Shown one piece after another: positions 17,099-27,588 of a stretch of DNA of 64,000 bases. The translations under genes were made by a program, and so were the position numbers. Below the pieces are notes generated by a model. The model did not search any database, was not told the DNA's origin, and worked only from the letters and a program-made list of their open reading frames with translations. This DNA comes from Lichenibacterium minor. GTDB taxonomy: Bacteria; Pseudomonadota; Alphaproteobacteria; Rhizobiales; Beijerinckiaceae. Where the stretch lies: the NCBI RefSeq assembly GCF_004137685.1, contig NZ_QYBB01000003.1, forward strand, positions 1 to 64,000, given 5' to 3'. The stretch's first letter is position 1. Every line of letters starts with the position of its first letter.

Positions 17099-18427
17099 TT
17101 GAAGTTCACATTTTCCCGGCCCGGCTTCGCCCTGTCGGCCCTGGGCCACGGGTCGATCCTGGCCGCGCTGCTGCTGCCGCTCCTGTGGCTGTCGTCCCCC
17201 CCGGCCGACGACAACATGCCCGAGGCCGTGCCGATCGAGACGATCTCGCAGACCGACTTCAACCAGATCATGAAGGGCGAGAAGTCGTCGAAGGACGTCA
17301 CCAAGCAGCCGTCCACCAAGGTCGACAAGGTCGCCGAGGCGGAGGAGCAGCACGCTCAGCCGGCGAACCCGGACGTGCAGAAGGAGACGCCGCCACCGCC
17401 GCCGCCGAAGCCGGCCGCCCCGACGCCGCCCGTGCCCACGCCGCCCGTGCCGCCACCTCCGCCGCCCCCGCCGCCGGTGCCCGAGCCCCCGCAACGGCCC
17501 GACCCGACGCCGCCGCTCCCGCCGGACGTGCCGACGCCGCCGAAGCCCGTGGCCAAGCCCGCCCCCGCCAAGCCTGCGCCCCCCGCGCCGGTGCCGCCGG
17601 AGCGCGACCCGGATGCGGAGGTGATCAAGCCCGCGCCCCCGCCGCCGCCCAGGCCCGTGCCGAAGCCCCCCGAGCCCCCGAAGGAGCTGCCCAAGCGCGC
17701 CGAGGTGAAGCCCCCGCCGGTGCCGCCGAAGCCTGTGCCGACGCCGCCAGCCCCGCCGAAGGTCGTCGAGAAGACGCCCCCCGCGCCCCCGAAGGTGCCG
17801 GAACGGCCCGCGCCGAAGAAGCCGGACCAGATGGCCAAGCTGCTCGAGCAGAACCAGGAGGACGCCGACCCCACGCCGGATGCCAAGCCGACGCCGGCGA
17901 AGCCCGTCCACAAGGCCGCGCCCCATGCCAAGCCGGCCGCGACGCAGACGGCGGCCGCCGACGGCACCGCCGAGCCCAGCGACAGCAAGGCCTTCGACCC
18001 GACCGACATCTCCAAGATCCTGAACGCCCAGCCGTCGGGCGCGCCGCCGTCCACCGGCAGGACCCTGTCGAAGACGGCATCGCGGGGGGCGACCAGCGGC
18101 AACGCGCCGAAGATGTCGCCCTCGCAGTCCGACGCGCTGGACGGCCTCCTGGCCGACCAGTTCAAGCAGTGCTGGAGCTACCTCGGCCTCGACCACGGGC
18201 GCTACATCCCGGAGATCAAGGTCAGCTACGCCGAGGACGGGTCGCTGCAGAACGAGCCGCAGCTCCTCAACCGGCCGTCCGACCCCAACGCGCGCGGCTT
18301 GGCCGAAAGCGCGCTCAGGGCCGTGCGGCAATGCAACCCGCTGCACATACCGGCCCAGTTCGCGCCCTTCTACGACCAGTGGCGCAGCCGCATCCTGCGC
18401 TTCGACCCCGCCGAGATGGCGGGGTGA
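17099..18427 (+). CDS. tolA: TolA, proline-rich form
   Basis: A 442-residue protein linking TolQR in the inner membrane to TolB/Pal at the outer membrane. One N-terminal membrane helix (LSALGHGSILAALLLPLLWL) is followed by a linker. Between about residues 97 and 240 the linker is extremely rich in proline (runs of up to nine Pro), rather than the Ala/Lys/Glu helix of enteric TolA. The C-terminal 100 residues form the TolA domain III (LADQFKQCWSYLG, two conserved Cys). The start is TTG 17099, since the membrane segment begins just after it. Its neighbours fix the identity. Confidence 0.9.
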   Translation: MKFTFSRPGFALSALGHGSILAALLLPLLWLSSPPADDNMPEAVPIETISQTDFNQIMKGEKSSKDVTKQPSTKVDKVAEAEEQHAQPANPDVQKETPPPPPPKPAAPTPPVPTPPVPPPPPPPPPVPEPPQRPDPTPPLPPDVPTPPKPVAKPAPAKPAPPAPVPPERDPDAEVIKPAPPPPPRPVPKPPEPPKELPKRAEVKPPPVPPKPVPTPPAPPKVVEKTPPAPPKVPERPAPKKPDQMAKLLEQNQEDADPTPDAKPTPAKPVHKAAPHAKPAATQTAAADGTAEPSDSKAFDPTDISKILNAQPSGAPPSTGRTLSKTASRGATSGNAPKMSPSQSDALDGLLADQFKQCWSYLGLDHGRYIPEIKVSYAEDGSLQNEPQLLNRPSDPNARGLAESALRAVRQCNPLHIPAQFAPFYDQWRSRILRFDPAEMAG

Positions 18428-18528
18428 CGGGCGCGGGCCGGCTTCCGGCTGTTGCGTGAAATCTTAACCGTGACGCCCCATCACTGCGCCGACCCATCCG
18501 AGGCAAGCCCCTTGAGGACTCCACGCCG

Positions 18529-19836
18529 ATGATCCGTCTCAGCCGCCGCACGTTCCTGGCGGGTTCCGCGCTCACCGCCATCGGGGGCACGATGCCGGCC
18601 GCCCCCGCCAGGGCCGAGGACCGCTACCTCGACATCCGGCCGGGCGGCAGCTTCAACCCGGTGACGATCGCGGTCGCGCCCTTCGCGGGTGAGGGCGCCG
18701 ACGCCGCCAAGGTCACGGGCATCGTCGTCAACGACTTCAAGCGCTGCGTCTACATCAAGCCGATCGACGGCCCCCAGCCGGCGGTCGATCCCGCCGCGCC
18801 CGCTCTCGAAAGCTTCAAGGCCGCGGGAGCGCAGTTCGTGCTCACCGGCCGGGTCGACCGGGCCGGCGGCCGGTTCAACACCGACTTCCGCCTGTTCGAC
18901 ACGGCATCGGGCCAGCAGGTGGCCGGCCAGCACTACACGACGGACCTGTCGAATGGCCGGCGCGTCGCCCACATCGTGGCCGACGCGGTCTTCACCCGCA
19001 TCACCGGCGAGAAGGGCTTCTTCGACAGCCGGGTCGTGTTCGTCGACGAATCCGGCTCCGCCGAGAAGCGCCGCAAGCGCCTGGCCATCATCGACCAGGA
19101 CGGCGGCAACATCCATTACCTCACCCACGGCGACAACCTCGTGGTGACGCCGCGCTTCTCCCCCACCGCCCAGCAGGTCGCCTACATGTCGTTCGGCGAG
19201 GCCGAGCCGCAGGTGCTGCTGCTCGACGTCGAGACCGGCGCCAAGCGCAACGTGGGTAACTTCCCCGGCATGACCTTCTCGCCCCGCTTCTCGCCGGACG
19301 GGCGCAAGATCGTGATGTCGCTGTCCGAGGGGACGAGCTCCAACCTTTACGCGATGCCGATCGGCGGCAGCGACCCGCGCCAGCTCACTGACGACAGCTC
19401 CATCGACACGTCGCCCTGCTATTCGCCGGACGGCAGCCAGATCGTCTTCGAATCCGACCGCGGCGGCACGCAGCAGATCTACATCATGGGCGCGGCCGGC
19501 GGCGGCGCGAAGCGCATCTCCTTCGGCGACGGCCGCTATTCGACGCCGGTCTGGTCGCCGAAGGGCGACTACATCGCCTTCACGAAGCAGGCGGGCGGCC
19601 AGTTCGCCATCGGCATCATGAAGCCCGACGGGTCGGGCGAGAAGGTGATCACCCAGGGCTTCCACAACGAGGGGCCGACCTGGGCGCCGAACGGCCTCTA
19701 CCTCATGTTCTTCCGCGACGCCGGCAACGGCTCGAACTCGAAGATGTTCATGACCGACCTGTTCGGCCGGGGCGAGTTCGCCATCCCGACGCCCGCCGGC
19801 GCGTCGGACCCGGCCTGGGGGCCGCTCCTGGGCTGA
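18529..19836 (+). CDS. tolB: TolB
   Basis: A 435-residue periplasmic protein with an N-terminal alpha/beta domain and a six-bladed beta-propeller built from WD40-like repeats (PRFSPTAQQVAYMSF, PRFSPDGRKIVMSL, PCYSPDGSQIVFES, PVWSPKGDYIAFTK, PTWAPNGLYLMFFR). It binds Pal and TolA. The signal peptide carries twin arginines (LSRRTFLAGSALTA, residues 4-17), suggesting Tat export. Pal is normally the next gene, but here a fatty-acid modification gene intervenes. Confidence 0.95.
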   Translation: MIRLSRRTFLAGSALTAIGGTMPAAPARAEDRYLDIRPGGSFNPVTIAVAPFAGEGADAAKVTGIVVNDFKRCVYIKPIDGPQPAVDPAAPALESFKAAGAQFVLTGRVDRAGGRFNTDFRLFDTASGQQVAGQHYTTDLSNGRRVAHIVADAVFTRITGEKGFFDSRVVFVDESGSAEKRRKRLAIIDQDGGNIHYLTHGDNLVVTPRFSPTAQQVAYMSFGEAEPQVLLLDVETGAKRNVGNFPGMTFSPRFSPDGRKIVMSLSEGTSSNLYAMPIGGSDPRQLTDDSSIDTSPCYSPDGSQIVFESDRGGTQQIYIMGAAGGGAKRISFGDGRYSTPVWSPKGDYIAFTKQAGGQFAIGIMKPDGSGEKVITQGFHNEGPTWAPNGLYLMFFRDAGNGSNSKMFMTDLFGRGEFAIPTPAGASDPAWGPLLG

Positions 19837-20110
19837 GCCCGGGGAGGGCCGGCTCCTCGGAAACCGCACGCGATCGCCCCCCCGGCACCGCAGGCGTCGA
19901 GGCGCGGCTTCGACCCGTGCGCGGGTGCCGAGGCGGACGGGACCGCAGCGGGGACCCGGCGCGATCCCCCGCCGCGGCGGGAAGCCCGCTTGACGTGCGA
20001 CAAGGGCGCGGGCACTTCCGGCGAATGAGCCTCCGCTCATCCCATCCTGCGCGCCCGCGTCCCCGGCCGACCCCTGCCCGCCGCGCCGCGCGGCCCCAAC
20101 AGAGTCGCCG

Positions 20111-21364
20111 ATGCTGCAGTCCCTGCTCGCCCGCCTGATCACCCGGGGCCGCCTCACCGTCGCCACCCCCTTCGGCACGGCGTCGGCCGGCACGCCCGGC
20201 GACGAGCACCCGGCCGCCCGCCTCGACGTAGCCCTGCGGATCCGCGACGCCCGCACCGCGATGAAGATCGCCACCAACCCCGACCTGTATTTCGGCGAAG
20301 CCTACATGGACGGCACGCTCGTGGTGGAGCGCGGCAGCTTCGCCGACATGATGGAGCTGCTCGGCTACAACATCCACCTGCTCGGCGAGAACCCGAACCC
20401 CAGGCTGGGGCGCATCCTATCCTCCGCCGTGGGGCTCGTGTCGGGCCGCAACGGGCTGAAGAAGGCGCGCGAGAACGTCGCGCACCATTACGACCTGTCG
20501 GGCGAGCTGTACCGCACCTTCCTCGACGGCGACATGCAATATTCCTGCGCCTACCTGCGCCATCCCGACGACGACATCGAGGCCGCGCAGCTGGCCAAGA
20601 AGCAGCACATCGCCGCGAAGCTGCTGTTGGAGCCGGGCCAGCGCGTGCTCGACATCGGCTGCGGCTGGGGCGGCCTGGCGCTTTTCATCGCCAAGGTGGC
20701 GGACGTGCGCGTCACCGGCATCACGCTGTCGAAGGAGCAGCTCGCCGTCGCCCGCCGGCGCGCGAAGGAGGAGGGCCTCGACGACCGCGTGGACTTCCAG
20801 CTCGTGGACTACCGCGTGCTGGACGGCGAGTTCGACAGGGTGGTGTCGATCGGGATGTTCGAGCACGTCGGGCTGCCGAACTACGCCGCCTATTTCGGCG
20901 CCATCCGGCGCCTGCTGGCGCCGAAGGGCGTCGCGCTCGTGCATTCCATCGGCAAGATGTACGGACCGGCGCCGACCAGCACCTGGATCCTGAAATACAT
21001 TTTCCCGGGCGGCTATGCGCCCGCCCTGTCCGAGGTGATGCCGGCGGTCGAGCGCAACGCCCTCTGGGTCAACGACGTCGAGATCCTGCGGCTGCACTAC
21101 GCCGAAACCCTGCGGCTGTGGCGCGAGCGCTTCGACGCCCGCTGGCCGGAGCTCAGCCGCAGCTACGACGAGCGCTTCAAGCGCATGTGGGACTTCTACC
21201 TCGTCGGCAGCGAGATCTCGTTCCGCTACTTCGGCTTCATGGTGTTCCAGATGCAGCTGGCGAAGTCGGTCGACGCCGCGCCGATGACGCGGGACTACCT
21301 CCACGAGGCCGAATCGGCGCTGCGGCAGGTCGGCGGCGCGTCGGCGGCCGTCGCCGCCGAGTGA
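20111..21364 (+). CDS. cyclopropane-fatty-acyl-phospholipid synthase family methyltransferase
   Basis: A 417-residue S-adenosylmethionine-dependent enzyme that adds a methylene bridge to unsaturated acyl chains of membrane phospholipids. The SAM-binding motif VLDIGCGWGG is at residues 179-188. It is preceded by the family segment ENVAHHYDLSGELYRTFLD and followed by SIGMFEHVG, with the catalytic region in the C-terminal half. It sits between tolB and pal on the same strand, with about 270 and 300 bases of spacer on the two sides. A weak TTGACG -35-like element is at 19990-19995, and a small hairpin (ATGAGC-CTCC-GCTCAT) follows it. Confidence 0.9.
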   Translation: MLQSLLARLITRGRLTVATPFGTASAGTPGDEHPAARLDVALRIRDARTAMKIATNPDLYFGEAYMDGTLVVERGSFADMMELLGYNIHLLGENPNPRLGRILSSAVGLVSGRNGLKKARENVAHHYDLSGELYRTFLDGDMQYSCAYLRHPDDDIEAAQLAKKQHIAAKLLLEPGQRVLDIGCGWGGLALFIAKVADVRVTGITLSKEQLAVARRRAKEEGLDDRVDFQLVDYRVLDGEFDRVVSIGMFEHVGLPNYAAYFGAIRRLLAPKGVALVHSIGKMYGPAPTSTWILKYIFPGGYAPALSEVMPAVERNALWVNDVEILRLHYAETLRLWRERFDARWPELSRSYDERFKRMWDFYLVGSEISFRYFGFMVFQMQLAKSVDAAPMTRDYLHEAESALRQVGGASAAVAAE

Positions 21365-21519
21365 CGCCCGTCCGGCCGCTGCGGAACGGAGGGGTGGCCG
21401 CAGGGAGGCGTCACGGGAGCGGCGGCCGCGCCGGCCAGCGAGGGGGCCGCGGTTGGCGTGGACTGTTCCATCCGGGCCACGGCAGCTCCCTGATCTGAAC
21501 AGGCGCCCCATTCGGGCCA

Positions 21520-21535
21520 TCAACCCGCCATTAAC
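21520..21535 (+). promoter_or_regulatory. CtrA-like site upstream of pal
   Basis: TCAA (21520-21523), seven bases, TTAAC (21531-21535): one mismatch from TTAA-N7-TTAAC. It lies 130 bases upstream of pal in a 301-base gene-free spacer (21365-21665). A possible -35 element TTGACG is at 21589-21594, without a convincing -10. The rest of the spacer holds nothing else I can name. Confidence 0.4.
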
Positions 21536-21665
21536 CATGACGCCTGCTGCGGTCTCATTCGCGGCATCGCCTCAACGCCTCGTCAAGGTTGACGGAACCT
21601 TCGTTTAACCATCGAGAGCTATCACCGAGGGGTCGCCGGCAGGCTTCTGCACGAGGATCATCGGT

Positions 21666-22238
21666 ATGCAATTTCTCCACTCGGCCCGCGCGCTCGGGCT
21701 TTGCGCCGTCGCGGTGGCGGGCCTCGCCATCGCGGGCTGCGCCAAGGACCCGGCCGACGCCGTCGGCGCCTTCGGAAGTGGGGGGAACCGGTTCGGCGCC
21801 AACGGCGGCGCGGGCGGGGCCGGTGGGGCCGGCGGGGCGGGCTACGGCAAATACGGCTCGACGGCGCCCGGCACGCCGGGCGACTTCGCCCAGAACGTCG
21901 GCGACCGCGTCTTCTTCGACACGGACCAGACCGAGCTGTCCGCCGCCAACCAGGCGACCCTCGACAAGCAGTCCCGCTGGCTCGCCCAGTACCCGCGCTA
22001 CGCCTTCACGATCGAAGGCAATGCCGACGAGCGCGGCACCCGCGAATACAACTTCGCCCTGGGCGCCCAGCGCGCCGAAGCGGTGAAGCAGTACCTCGTC
22101 GCCAAGGGCATCGCGGCTTCGCGCATCAAGACGATCTCCTACGGCAAGGAGCGCCCCGTCGCGGTCTGCAACGACATCTCCTGCTGGTCGCAGAACCGCC
22201 GCGCCGTCACGGTGCTGAAGGGCGCCGAAGCGTCCTGA
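21666..22238 (+). CDS. pal: peptidoglycan-associated lipoprotein Pal
   Basis: A 190-residue outer-membrane lipoprotein. The lipobox LAIAGC places the acylated Cys at residue 25. A Gly-rich linker (residues about 37-60, repeated GGAGGAG) leads to an OmpA-type peptidoglycan-binding domain with the conserved IEGNADERGTREYNFALG (residues about 118-135). It binds peptidoglycan and TolB and helps draw in the outer membrane during division. The genes cpoB, tilS and ftsH follow, as usual in this group. Confidence 0.95.
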   Translation: MQFLHSARALGLCAVAVAGLAIAGCAKDPADAVGAFGSGGNRFGANGGAGGAGGAGGAGYGKYGSTAPGTPGDFAQNVGDRVFFDTDQTELSAANQATLDKQSRWLAQYPRYAFTIEGNADERGTREYNFALGAQRAEAVKQYLVAKGIAASRIKTISYGKERPVAVCNDISCWSQNRRAVTVLKGAEAS

Positions 22239-22408
22239 TCGCAGCGGGCGGCGCGGGGCCCTGCCCCGCGCGGTCCGATGCGGGTATAAGCCCGGGGTGT
22301 CGACGCTCCGGCCCGCGCTCGCGGGCCCGCAGCGTCGACCTGGCGCGCTGTCGTTCCGATCGGGCGAGTCCGTCCCATCCGAAAGCGCGCCGGCCGCGAG
22401 GAGCCCCC

Positions 22409-23530
22409 ATGAAATTCAGCGTACGATCCTTGTTGACCCCCGCCGTGGGGCTCGCCTGCGCGGCCCTGATGGTGTCCGGCGCCGGGCCTGGCCGGGCTGC
22501 GGCGGGCGAGCGCCTGGCCGCCCCCCCCATCGTGCTCGCCCAGGACGACCCCGACGCGGCGCCCGACCCGTCCAGCGCCGCCGCCCTGCTGGTGCGCGTC
22601 GACCGGCTGGAAAACAAGCTCCGCTCGCTGACGGGGCAGATCGAGCAGCTGCAGAACCAGAACAGGCGGCTCGAGGACGCGCTGCGCAAGATGCAGCAGG
22701 ACGTCGACTTCCGCTTCCAGGACCTGAACCGCGCGCCCGTGGCGCCGGGCGGCAAGCCGCCGCTGCAGCGCCACGGCGACCTCGGCGACGCGTCGCCCGA
22801 CGCCCTCGCCGACGCGACCCCGGCGGCGCCGGCCGCCGCGGTGCCGGCCAGCCCGGCCGCGCCCGCGGCGTCACAGCCGCGGCGGGGCGACGCGTTCGAC
22901 CCCGCATCCGACCCGAACGCGCCCGGCGCGCCGCGTCCCCTCGGCGCCACGGCCGGGCTCGGCACCGCGCCCCCGCTCCGCCCCAGCGTGCCCCCCGCCG
23001 CCGCCCAGCCCCACGCGCCGCTCGACCTGACCCACGGCGCCACGCCGGCCGCAGCCCCGCCCGCCGTCGCGGCGGCCGAGCCGCCGGCGGCGCTGCGCGA
23101 CGAGCCCGTGCCGGCCCCGGCCGGTGGCGTAGCCAGCCTGGCCCCCGGCAGCACCCGCGGCGAATACGAGGCCGATTACGCGCTCTACAAGGGCGCGCAA
23201 TACGACGGCGCCATCGCGGGCTTCAACGATTTCCTGAACAAGTACCCGCGCGACCGGCTGGTGCCGGACGCGACCTATTTCCTCGGCGAAAGCTATGCCC
23301 GCCTGGGCCGCCACCGCGAAGCGGCCGAGCAGTTCCTGAAGCTGTCGACAGACTATACGAAATCCAACAGGGCGCCCGACGCCCTGCTCCGCCTCGGCAT
23401 GGCGCTGAACGCGCTCGGCGCCGGCGCCCAGGCCTGCGCGACCTACCAGGAGGTCGACCGCAAGTACCCGGCGGCCGGCGCGGACGTCCGGACCGCCGTC
23501 GACCGCGAGCTGAAACGCGCCCATTGTTGA
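22409..23530 (+). CDS. cpoB: CpoB/YbgF, cell division coordinator
   Basis: A 373-residue periplasmic protein. Signal peptide (LLTPAVGLACAALMVSGAG), then a coiled coil (about residues 62-105, RVDRLENKLRSLTGQIEQLQ), a long Pro/Ala-rich linker to about residue 245, and a C-terminal TPR region (EYEADYALYKGAQYDGAIAG, then YPRDRLVPDATYFLGESYAR). CpoB links Tol-Pal with peptidoglycan synthesis at the septum. The linker is longer than in enteric CpoB. It starts 170 bases after pal and ends 19 bases before tilS. Confidence 0.92.
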   Translation: MKFSVRSLLTPAVGLACAALMVSGAGPGRAAAGERLAAPPIVLAQDDPDAAPDPSSAAALLVRVDRLENKLRSLTGQIEQLQNQNRRLEDALRKMQQDVDFRFQDLNRAPVAPGGKPPLQRHGDLGDASPDALADATPAAPAAAVPASPAAPAASQPRRGDAFDPASDPNAPGAPRPLGATAGLGTAPPLRPSVPPAAAQPHAPLDLTHGATPAAAPPAVAAAEPPAALRDEPVPAPAGGVASLAPGSTRGEYEADYALYKGAQYDGAIAGFNDFLNKYPRDRLVPDATYFLGESYARLGRHREAAEQFLKLSTDYTKSNRAPDALLRLGMALNALGAGAQACATYQEVDRKYPAAGADVRTAVDRELKRAHC

Positions 23531-23549
23531 ACGCCGGCCCGCCCCGGCC

Positions 23550-24560
23550 GTGAGCGCACCCGACGCTCCCCTCGGCCTCGACGAGGCCCGACCGCTCTTC
23601 GCCCCCTTCCGGCAGGCCCGCGCCGTGCTCCTCGCCGTGTCCGGCGGGCCCGACAGCACCGCGATGATGCATCTCGCCGCCGCTGCGGCGCGCGCCGACC
23701 CTGCCCTGCCGCCGCTGTCCGTCGCCACGCTCGACCACGGGCTCCGCCCCGAGGCCCGCGCCGAGGCGGAAGGCGTCGCCCGCGCCGCCGCGTCCCTGGG
23801 CCTGCCGCACCGCATCCTGACCTGGGACGGCGACAAGCCGGCGACCCGCCTGCAGGAACGCGCCCGCGAGCGCCGCTACGAGCTCCTCGCCGCCCGCGCC
23901 CGCGACATCGGCGCCACCCACGTCGCCACCGCCCACACGCTCGACGACCAGGCCGAAACCGTGCTGTTCCGCTTGATGCGCGGCTCGGGCGTGGCGGGCC
24001 TCGCCGGCATGGCGCCGGGCGTCGACAGCCACGGCACGGTGCTTCTCCGCCCCCTCCTCGGCGTGCCGAAGTCGCGCCTCGTCGCGGCCTGCCGCGCGGG
24101 AAGCTGGTCCTTCGTCGAGGACCCCGCCAACGCCGACCCGCGCTTCGCCCGCGCGCGCCTGCGCGCCCTCGCGCCGATGCTGGCCGCCGAAGGGCTCGAC
24201 GCACCCCGCCTCGCCACGCTGGCGCGGCGCATGGGGGAAGCCGAGGCCGCGCTGGCCGCCGCCGCCGATCGGGCCGCCGCCGATGCCGCGCGGCCCGGCG
24301 CCGCCCACCACCTGCCGCGGATCCTCGCCGAGCCCCTCGCCGTCCGGGTTCGCATCCTCGACAGGCTGCTCGACGGGGCCACGGCGGGACGCGGCCGGAC
24401 GCGGCTCGACCGGCTGGAACGGCTCGAAGGCGCGCTGTCGGCGGCGGCCGCGGCCGGCGTCCCGCTGCGGCGCACGCTGGCCGGCGTCCTTTTGGCTTTC
24501 GACGGGACGGACCGGCTCACCCTGGCGCCGGCTCCCCCGCGCCGCGCCGCGCCGCGCTGA
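23550..24560 (+). CDS. tilS: tRNA(Ile)-lysidine synthase
   Basis: A 336-residue PP-loop ATPase that converts C34 of the CAU-anticodon isoleucine tRNA to lysidine. The PP-loop SGGPDS is at residues 31-36, with further family motifs [30 protein letters not shown] and [11 protein letters not shown]. The C-terminal part is short compared with the E. coli enzyme, as is common in this order. The start is GTG 23550. The gene lies between cpoB and ftsH in the conserved cluster. Confidence 0.93.
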   Translation: MSAPDAPLGLDEARPLFAPFRQARAVLLAVSGGPDSTAMMHLAAAAARADPALPPLSVATLDHGLRPEARAEAEGVARAAASLGLPHRILTWDGDKPATRLQERARERRYELLAARARDIGATHVATAHTLDDQAETVLFRLMRGSGVAGLAGMAPGVDSHGTVLLRPLLGVPKSRLVAACRAGSWSFVEDPANADPRFARARLRALAPMLAAEGLDAPRLATLARRMGEAEAALAAAADRAAADAARPGAAHHLPRILAEPLAVRVRILDRLLDGATAGRGRTRLDRLERLEGALSAAAAAGVPLRRTLAGVLLAFDGTDRLTLAPAPPRRAAPR

Positions 24561-24628
24561 GGCGCGCCCTGCGTCACCAGGGATCGCGCGGCGGGCGGTG
24601 GCCGGCCGGAGGGCGCCGGGCGCTTCCC

Positions 24629-24657
24629 TTGGCAAGGCCTGGGCGACAGCCTACATT
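24629..24657 (+). promoter_or_regulatory. candidate ftsH promoter
   Basis: TTGGCA (24629-24634), 17 bases, TACATT (24652-24657), ending 81 bases before the ftsH start. The surrounding CCCTTGG...CCTACATT also resembles the alphaproteobacterial heat-shock sigma (RpoH) pattern, which would fit ftsH. This is a pattern match only. Confidence 0.45.
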
Positions 24658-24738
24658 CGGCTCCAGAGCAGCGTGGCCTTCGGGCGGAGCCGCATCTTCG
24701 ACCTGCCGCGAACCGTCAACGCACGACACGAGTCCCCA

Positions 24739-26661
<1,923 letters not shown>

Positions 26662-26694
26662 GGGGATCAGTCAGTCTTGACGTGACCTATAAGG

Positions 26695-26718
26695 AAGCCC
26701 GGCCCCGTGCCGGGCTTT
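26695..26718 (+). terminator. hairpin terminator after ftsH
   Basis: AAGCCCGGC (26695-26703) pairs with GCCGGGCTT (26709-26717) across a five-base loop, followed by TTCC. It lies 34 bases after the ftsH stop and probably ends the tol-pal-ftsH transcript. Confidence 0.75.
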
Positions 26719-26844
26719 CCGCTGTCTGGACCGGATTTGCAGAGGGCTCGCCCTTCGCCGGGGTCCGGGGCGGAGCTCTGGAAAAAGTCCAGCGGGCCGC
26801 CATGCCGAGCCCCGCCGAAGGCCGCGGCCTCCGGTATCCGGGCT

Positions 26845-27537
26845 TCAAGCCGGGTTCCGTGCCGCCCATCCGGACGCGAAGGCGGACCGCTGCTCCCGCA
26901 CCGCCGCACCGCCGGCCTTCAGCTTCGCCACCACGCCCTTCGGCGCCGTCTCGGGCGTGCCGGCGTCGAAGGGGGGCGCGGGGGCGTATTCGAGCTGGAG
27001 CTGGCAGGCCTGCGCGGCCTCGTCGCCGCAGAGTTCGGCGATGATCGTCAGGGCGAAGTCGATCCCCGCCGTGACGCCGCCGGCGGTGATGATCTTGCCG
27101 TCCCGCACGACGCGGCCTTGGGTCGGCACGGCGCCGAACCCGGCCAGCAGGTCGCGCGCCAGCCAGTGGCTCGTGGCGCGCTTGCCGCGCAGCAGGCCCG
27201 CGGCGCCGAGCACCAGCGAGCCCGTGCAGACCGACGTGACGTAGCGCGCGCTCCGCGCCTGCGCCCGCAGGAAAGCCAGCACCGCCTCGTCCCGCAACAG
27301 CGCGTTCACCCCGATGCCGCCGGGCACGCAGACCACGTCGAGCGGCGGGCAGTCGGCGAAGGTGCGCGTGGGCGTGAACGCGAGGCCGGTGGTGGACCGC
27401 ACGGGCCGGAGGTCGTGCCAGAGGAGGTGGACCTCCTTCGGCCGGTCGAGCACCGACGCGATCTCGTAGGGGCCGGTGAGGTCGAGCTGCTGGATGTCGG
27501 GGAAGACCAGGAAACCGAAGCTGAGCGGGGCTGGCAT
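26845..27537 (-). CDS. DJ-1/PfpI family protein, isonitrile hydratase-like
   Basis: A 230-residue protein of the DJ-1/PfpI glutamine-amidotransferase-like superfamily. The nucleophile elbow Cys is in TSVCTGSLVLGAAGLL (residue about 104), followed by the RATSHW motif and a GGVTAGIDFAL segment. Members related to InhA hydrate isonitriles; others are chaperones or glyoxalases, so the substrate cannot be named. It is divergent from a regulator that carries the same domain, with only 51 bases between them. Confidence 0.82.
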   Translation of the reverse strand: MPAPLSFGFLVFPDIQQLDLTGPYEIASVLDRPKEVHLLWHDLRPVRSTTGLAFTPTRTFADCPPLDVVCVPGGIGVNALLRDEAVLAFLRAQARSARYVTSVCTGSLVLGAAGLLRGKRATSHWLARDLLAGFGAVPTQGRVVRDGKIITAGGVTAGIDFALTIIAELCGDEAAQACQLQLEYAPAPPFDAGTPETAPKGVVAKLKAGGAAVREQRSAFASGWAARNPA

Positions 27538-27588
27538 GGGGCTTTCTCCATCGTTGACGCCGGGAGCCTAGGGTTTCACCCTGTGGCG

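Noticed and set aside
17390..17820. Tandem-repeat-like stretch of CCG-rich DNA
   Set aside because: It codes for the polyproline part of TolA; the unit is not regular enough to be a separate DNA repeat or CRISPR array.
16616..18346. Minus-strand frame rich in Arg, Gly and Leu opposite tolR and tolA
   Set aside because: It is the complement of the proline-rich TolA coding region, not an independent gene.
26682..27044. 120-codon + strand frame after ftsH
   Set aside because: It overlaps the ftsH terminator and the coding region of the DJ-1/PfpI gene, and has an implausible Pro/Arg composition.
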